NCBI GenBank assembly: GCA_014529385.2
Contig: CM043945.1
Coordinates: 152,619,741 to 152,683,740, forward strand
Reading direction: 5' to 3'
Source of the DNA: Adiantum capillus-veneris
Lineage: Eukaryota > Streptophyta > Polypodiopsida > Polypodiales > Pteridaceae
DNA length: 64,000 nucleotides
The notes below the pieces were generated by a model that saw only the letters and a program-made list of their open reading frames with translations, did not search any database and was not told the origin of the DNA. Below are positions 57,750 through 64,000 of the stretch, in pieces (the stretch's first letter is position 1; each line of letters begins with the position of its first letter). Position numbers and translations under genes: made by a program.

Positions 57750-59243
57750 TTCTACGGAGAATAGATATGCATCTGGTAGATCATCGTCTACTCCTTTAGG
57801 TGATTCTTCTGAAACAATCCTTGACAAATGATTTGCTGTTTGATGAGTAGTGCCCTTTTTTACAACCACAGTGAAATCAAATTCTAAAAGAATGATGAAC
57901 CATCTCACTATTATTCCTGTGCTGCATGTCTTGTTGACCAAGTACAATAATGCTTGGTGGTCCACAAAGAACACAAATTTGTTTGCTAATAGGTAATGTC
58001 TATACTTTTTCACGGCATAGATCATTCATAATCCTTCCCTTTCAATAATGGTGTAATTCTTTTCTACCATGTTCAACTGTCGGCTAGCATAAGAAATAGG
58101 AAAATCAATTTTCTCATCTCTCAGTTGAGCTAGTATACACCCTATGGCAAAATTGGAAGCATCTACATGTATGTGGAATATCTTATTCCAATTTGGTGCT
58201 TTTAATATTGGAGCTGAGGTGAGAGCTTGCTTAAGCTTCATGAGGGATTCTTCACACGCCTCGGTCCACTCAAAGTGTGTAATCAAGCTATACATGGGTT
58301 TCGCAATTATAGCGTACATGTAAATGAACCGTCTGTAATATCCACAATGTCCCATGAAGGCTTGAACCCCCTTGATTGTTGTCGGTCTAGGCAAATCAAA
58401 AATAGCATGAATTTTATCCATATTAATAGCTATGCCATTTTTAGACAATATGTCCAAGAATTTTTCCTTGTCTACCCATGAATGTGCACTTTTGAGGATT
58501 TAAGCAAATCTTATAAAGTCTACCATTTTCGAATACCTTTTTGAGGTGTTCAGAATGATCAGCCCGGATTGACGAATGTACGCATAGATCATCCATATAT
58601 AATTCCAAGAATTTCGTAAGATATTCTTTAAAATCATGGCTCATCAATCTTTGAAATGTGGCAGGAGCATTAGTTAACCCAAATGGCATAACCCGATAGG
58701 CAAGAATACCCCATTCCGTTGCAAAAGCAGTTTTATGATGATCTTTTTGGTCAACCAAAATTTGATTGTATCCTAAAAAGCCATGTAAGAAGCTCTAAGC
58801 TTCTTTTCCTACAACTATTTATAAAACATGCTCAGTAATTGGAAGAGGAATGTTGTCTCTAATGGTAGCTGCATTCACTTTCTTGAGATTGACACACACT
58901 TGTAATTTTCCATTCTTCTTGGGTACTACCACAATTGGAGACACCCAATCCGTGTGTTCAATTCCAAAGATGAATTCGGCTTCCTTTAGTTGTTCATTCT
59001 CTTCTTTGATCTTCCTGGAAATGTCTCATTATATGTGTATGGTCTTTGTCTACTTGGTTTCGCATCATCTCTCATGGGTATAGTATGTTGACAGATTTCT
59101 AGATCAACACCCTTAAGATCCTTGTAAGACCAAGCAAAGATATCTTGGTATTCTTTGAGTAAGCTTATCAAAAACTCTTCTTCTTCTTTTGTTATGTCAT
59201 TTGCAATGTAGGCAGGCCTAGGCTCTTCTCTTGGTTCAGCCAA
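57749..59243 (-). pseudogene. Element 7 reverse transcriptase and RNase H
   Basis: RT entry near 59100-59240. RT core 58441-58985, with VSPIVVVPKKNGKLQVCVNLKK, FGLTNAPATFQRLM and LYMDDLCVHSS. RNase H is at 57749-58360 (HVDASNFAIGCILAQ, SYASRQLNMVEKNYT, FVDHQALLYLVN). Stops lie near 58797 and 58806, with frame breaks near 58450 and 59000. Confidence 0.8.
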
Positions 59244-59848
59244 ATCTATCTTTTTCGTGTTTTCACGCCCTTCATAGGACTCACCTTGTTTTCTTAGTTC
59301 TCTATAACTGGTTGTTTGACTATGATTTTTCGATCTTGGAGAGTATATTTCTTGTAATGGGATGGAACACTCATTACATCTTTAACATCCTCTTCTGTGG
59401 TTTCCATTTCGGTCGTATACATCTCCTTTAGAGCTTTTTTTCAACTCTTAATACTTCTTTTTCCGCTCAACTCGTGTCATGGTTGACTCCTTGTCTTGTT
59501 TCTTTGGCTTTGCTTGAGTATCCTTCCTTGTTTTCTCGATGTTTTTGACATTTCTGGATTTTTTTTTGAAAGATATATGCCGGTTATTTTGTCCTTGACA
59601 CAATCATGTGCATCTATCTGCATCACAAATTGTGTTCTACTGGAGACTGACAGCATATGTCTAGCTTTTACGTTTCTGGTGTCTCTTTTTTGTCTATACC
59701 ATTTCTATCTTCTCGGTTTCTGGTTAGGAAAGTCAAAAAACTTTCCCTCCCCTCCTTTGATGAGTAGCTTAGCTCTCACATGTTCCTTTTCCGACCCCGA
59801 ATCTTCTGAGGTAGCTGAGTGTTCTTCTAACTCATCTGTTCCATCGTA

Positions 59849-61640
59849 CTAGAGGTATGAAAAGACTTGTTGAGCTTTCATCAAGTCCTTGGATTCCTCC
59901 TTTTTATCTTCAATGTAGAGGGTTGAAATCATTTGGATGGGAATTATTTCATAGCCTTCCTCATTGCAAAATTGAGTAGGCATAGACGTATTCACACATA
60001 CATCCATTGTCGCTAAAATTTGAGTCCACTCAAATGGCTCAAAAAAATGCTCTGGAAAAGGCTCAGGTACATAGACTTCATTTGTAAAATCCCTTTCTAA
60101 TATACATTCTTCTCTTTTTAAACTCCCATTTTCTGAAGCTCCACACATCCAAATAGGAGTGTCTTTGTTCAACCACAATGGAAGCTTAGTTTCAGCCGAA
60201 GAGACTGAATCAAACTCTTATATGGGCGTTTTCATGACATCTCTATAAGTGTGATCTTTTAGATTAACCCTTGTTATAGATCCCACTTGCTTCAAGTACA
60301 GAATCTTGGATAAGTTGTAGTAGTTGCATGAAAGGTGTTACCAATATGATTTCGTAATTGAGTTTTTTTTCAAAGTCTATTATGGAAAAAGTGTGTTGAT
60401 ATTCAATCCCACAGGAATTGACTATTACTTTCTCAAGCAGTCCTAATGGTCTTTCAATGTGTCCATCAGCCAATTGCACTTTCATTTGAGTTTGTCTAAT
60501 GGCTGGTTGTCCCCATGATTCCCATACTACTTTTGTGGTTATGGCTATGCCTACCCCACTATCCGGTATTGCCATGGTTTCTATGTCATTATATTTCATT
60601 GGAAGGGTGGTGTTTTCTTCTTTCCCTTCATAGTATTCTCCGACTTTGTTCATTGGAAAAAATCGAATCTCTTTGTTGTCCATTTTGTGTTTCAATTTTC
60701 CCAAATTTTTTGAGATTAGCCCCATTATCCCCCCTTCTCTTGGGTTTTCTGTAGATCATTCCATAAATATGGTCTGAGTTTTAACATTTTTCACAAAGTA
60801 AGAGTGCATTGAATGGGTGTAGACATGATTGAATGAATGTTGTCTACTTCTAGGGTTTGTTCCACTCTTTTTATTTGAGTGGTCTTACACACTATGGATT
60901 CATCTTCATTATCTCCAAGTAAGAGGGTAATGTTTTCAAGTTCAATGGTTTAGACATTCCTGAAGCTTCAGAACCAGAATCCCCATATAAGGATTGTACA
61001 TCCATGTCCATATCAGGAGGTAGGTTTTCTAACCAAACTTCCTCTATAGGAGCTGACTTTAGAGTTACGCTCCCATCATTGATCTCTCTAACTTTTTTCC
61101 ATAAGTGTCTTGGCCAGTCTTCCTCTACGAATGGAATTCCATCTAAGGCATCTTCACTGTCCGGCACTATAATATCTGGCTCTTTTGGTTCAATGTGGGG
61201 TTCTACCACCAATTTGGATTTTTATTGATTGTCTCTTACCACAAGCTCCTTAGGTTTTGCCATACTTTCAAGCTTGGGTTTTTGTTTTTCTAGTATTTCT
61301 TGCGTAATTCTTACCAAATTTTGATAAGCTTCAAGCTTAGTTGCTTCCATGTCTAGAGAAGGATAGTTTTTCCATTTGTTTTCCATGTTTTAGCCTGCTT
61401 TAAGTCCTGCTTGGTAGGCTTCTAAGGCTGCATTAATAGGCTCAAAAATTTTGTCAAACAAATTTGATCCTCCACAATTCACGGTTGTTTCTTTGATTTT
61501 GCTTCCAATTTCTTTCACCTTTTCCTGGACTAGCTTCTTTGATTTCTCCTCGATTTCAGCCCGTTGTTTCTGTTTTCTCATCTCATACCTTTTGCTTCTG
61601 CTTCTTTTGGTTTAGGGTTCTCCGAATCATCAGAGGAGTT
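59849..61640 (-). pseudogene. Element 7 protease and acidic spacers
   Basis: Protease MAIPDSGVGIAITTKVVWESW near 60560 (DSG present). Flanking spacers rich in Glu/Asp and Pro (VYVPEPFPEHFFEPFEW; EPKEPDIIVPDSEDALDGIPF) are of unknown role. Multiple stops. Confidence 0.65.
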
Positions 61641-61658
61641 ATGTTTCTTTTTCTTAGC

Positions 61659-62918
61659 CTAGGCTCTAGTGATTACCATGATTGGAACAATCGGTTCACT
61701 CTCAGATGAGCTATTAGGTATCATTTGGACTACGTTTACTACTATTTTACTCTTGTTTAAAGGATTTTTAGGAAAATCTTCAGGGAAGTGTCCTCCCTTT
61801 TTGCAACATTGTATACAATAAGCTTCAACTGGCTTAAGGTTCTTGTCAGGCTCTGGGCATTCATTTTTCCAATGATCATCTGCACCACAGTTATGACAGT
61901 TTCTCGTTCTTAACTTAATCATGGGTCTTACCATAGGAGGTCTAACACCTTGATTAGCCACATAATGCATTGGTGCAAGCTTTGGTGGATAATACATCAT
62001 AGGTTCTTCCATTGGTGGTGGATATGCATTATACCAATCTCCTTCTACCATTACTGTAGATGGACTAGGCTCAGCATAGGGTGTAACAAGTGTTAGTGCT
62101 TGTTCATCTATGACTCCTTTTGAATGCATGTGCTTTACAGGCACTGCATTATGTCCTGGATATGGAGGTTGTTGACCCAACACGGGTTGAGGTCTTTCCA
62201 TACCCATAAGTGGTCTTTGAGTTGGTGCCATGTTAGGTTGATATTTGTACATGGGTTGTTCCTTGTGGCCTCATGGGCACGTACTGAACATTCCCATCAT
62301 ACTTTGGTCGATAGTAGCACTGATTGGTCTGATGGTTGGTCCATTTACCCTTGATTGCACACCATTTTTGTGGTCTAATTGGTTGTCCCTGTTGAGGTAT
62401 CCCTTGCCTTGGTCCCCTCATAGGTGCTTTTTGCATGTTATTCATCATTTCGTTCATCCTTTTGAGCATGTCTTCTATGGTTGAAAGTGGTGCTGCAGCA
62501 GCCGTTCCCACTTGTGCTGATTTAGTGGATGCTATTCTCTCACTTTGGTTATCCTTAGAGACATCTTCTTTGTTGAAAATATCACAATTGTCTCCTAAGT
62601 CAATAGCATCTGACGCACACTCTTCTAGGGTAGTATGCTTCTCGCTATACAATATAGCATGAAGTTCTTTGTTTAGCAGTCCCTCTAGAAACAATGATAC
62701 TAGTCGTTCTTCTTCACTATCTCTAGCCTTGGGCATCTGGCAATGTATTTTTTTATTTGAGTTTGATCCCCGTTTTGGAACAAGCAATTACAAATCCTTG
62801 AGCTAATGTATTCAAGTCCATGATTGACCTTGGTGGAATGTTTTGGAACCATGTTAATGATTTTCCTTCTAATGTCATTCCAAACCTCTCGAATTGAGGA
62901 TAGAAATCGAATATGCAT
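61659..62918 (-). pseudogene. Element 7 gag with two zinc knuckles
   Basis: Gag core ERLVSLFLEGLLNKELHAILY near 62690, then a Pro/Gln/Met-rich stretch. The first knuckle is CHNCGADDHWKNEC (intact C2C4H4C). The second is CIQCCKKGGHFPEDF, with the last Cys replaced by Phe. A frame change near 62240. Confidence 0.75.
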
Positions 62919-63543
62919 TATGCACTTAGAACTTGCTTAAAGCTTGCTAAGTGGTCGTATGGATCCCCTGATCCACTGTATATTTTGATCCATTTTTGAA
63001 ATCAGTTGGTCTGACACGTCTATTTGGTTCAACGTCTCCTGGAAGTTGGTCATGTTCCAAGTCCTTCAAATCAGTCTATTGGAAATAGTGACTCATGTAG
63101 CCCTAGAGTGGCCTTAGTGTCACCCGGTTTTCTGCATGAGGAGGTTGTTTCTGGTTTCCTAACATTACTCTCAGAAGATCTCTTACGGTGTTCATCTCTT
63201 GGAATAGTTTCTGGTCCTTGGTCCGATATCCAATCCCTTATTGAATATTCTTGATATTTGGTTTGTTCTACCTCCTCAGGAGTCATCATAACAATGTTGT
63301 TGTTATAACAATCCCTAAACAGGTAGGCTGGTAGATTTGCTCATCCTTATCCTTGATCTTGAAGATATAAATGATCTTCATGGGCATTAGTTGTCCTGAT
63401 TTGGCATGCGAAGTCCACAGAAGATCTTCTACATTTCTATCCTCCCAACAATAGAATCCGATCCTAGAATTATCAGTACTAATCCGTTTCAAAGGCTTCA
63501 AATCAACTTAATCATATCCCTCAAATTCTAAAGTTGGTGGTCC
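62919..63543 (-). other. Element 7 upstream region
   Basis: Short minus-strand ORFs at 63071-63289 (GPETIPRDEHRKRSSESN) and 63286-63501 are unrecognised. Probably gag N-terminus or leader, cut by the CACTA terminus at 63544. Confidence 0.4.
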
Positions 63544-64000
63544 CACTACAAGAGGTTTTGTGCACTTGTGACGTTGTTAGCGACAAAAATACATTGGGTT
63601 TTTATACTCCCCGACGTTGCTAAGAGCATCGATGTGGGAACATCGCTATGAGCATTGCTATACTCATCGCTATAGGCGTCCCTATATAGAGACGTCTATA
63701 GGCCACCTATAGCGACGTTTATAGCGACGCTTCAGAGCCTTATATAGCGACGGTCATAGCGGCGCCCGAGAGGAAAAACATTTGGTGCCTTGCCACCCAT
63801 CAACCATATTGAATGTTTCATTAATTGATTCGCCTTTTAAAGAAAGTGCAAGCTTAGATATAGACCCAAAGTAGTCACCCACAAGACAACATGACCATTA
63901 ACTCCATGATCCATAGTATTGTTTGCAGAATAAAGATACAAAACTGACAAAAGTAAATTGATGAAAGTAAATCAATGACAATTGTACACATCATAGGCAA
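63544..64000 (+). mobile_element. Terminus of a second CACTA transposon
   Basis: CACTACAAGAGGTTTTGTGC at 63544 is a canonical plant CACTA terminus. It is followed by dense subterminal repeats of TAGCGACG/CGTCGCTA and ATCGCTAT type (63570-63770), different from the TTACCGC set of the first CACTA element. The rest lies outside the window. Confidence 0.75.

Larger units (their letters stand above)
57749..63543 (-). mobile_element. Element 7: decayed gypsy element lacking integrase
   Basis: Minus-strand order from the right: gag, two zinc knuckles, spacer, protease, spacer, RT, RNase H. The sequence ends abruptly in the segment after RNase H (DDDLPDAYLFSVE). No LTR is in the window. The RT box is YMDD and the RT entry is FAWSYKDLKGVDLEICQH, unlike the chromovirus and Tat elements here. 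Lineage not assigned. Confidence 0.78.

Overview
This window reads as repeat-dense intergenic DNA from a large-genome land plant. It is AT-rich, has plant-type introns of about 80-90 nt, and consists almost entirely of nested transposable elements. Among these are Ty3/gypsy elements of the Tat type (dual RNase H), chromoviruses, two further gypsy types, and CACTA DNA transposons. I see no host gene, rRNA, tRNA or CRISPR array. The protease/integrase style of one gypsy element (11512-21416) makes me think of a seed-free vascular plant or a gymnosperm, but that is only an impression.

Left half (1-26222): one old CACTA (En/Spm-type) transposon, with its left terminus just off the window and its right terminus at 26222 (...TAGTG). 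Its TNP2-like transposase starts with a mini-exon at 898-903 and resumes at 22087 in the same frame. The intron between them was about 2.15 kb. It now exceeds 21 kb because two LTR retrotransposons landed in a palindromic CACTAATTAGTG array that fills it. Element 1 (1155-10270, minus, Tat-type) has LTRs about 1% diverged, an intact gag and an intact 1.5 kb-codon pol split only by one amber codon. Element 2 (11512-21416, minus) has an intact gag but a broken pol. Both carry a pair of paralogous ~70-residue ORFs between promoter and gag. This is the most novel signal in the window. A spliced 40-residue antisense mini-gene may also exist in the CACTA element.

Middle (26223-36175): a chromovirus tail that the CACTA element inserted next to, a decayed 5'-truncated Tat element (about 26516-31622) with a 3' LTR starting at 31623, about 1.4 kb of unassigned sequence, and the first 52 bp of an element-2-like LTR.

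Right half (36176-57749): a chromovirus (element 6, plus) invaded by two relatives of its own family. Element 4 (36646-45240, plus, target duplication AAAGA) sits in its 5' LTR, and element 5 (48588-57300, minus, target duplication TCGCA) sits in its reverse transcriptase. A small MITE-like insertion sits in the outer LTR. From 57749 to 63543 there is a decayed minus-strand gypsy element lacking its integrase. At 63544 a second CACTA transposon begins (CACTACAAGAGG) and runs off the window.

The genes do not form a pathway. Each set of gag, protease, reverse transcriptase, RNase H and integrase served copy-and-paste of its own element, and most sets are now broken. Element 1 is the youngest and most nearly intact, although its reverse transcriptase carries an altered catalytic box.
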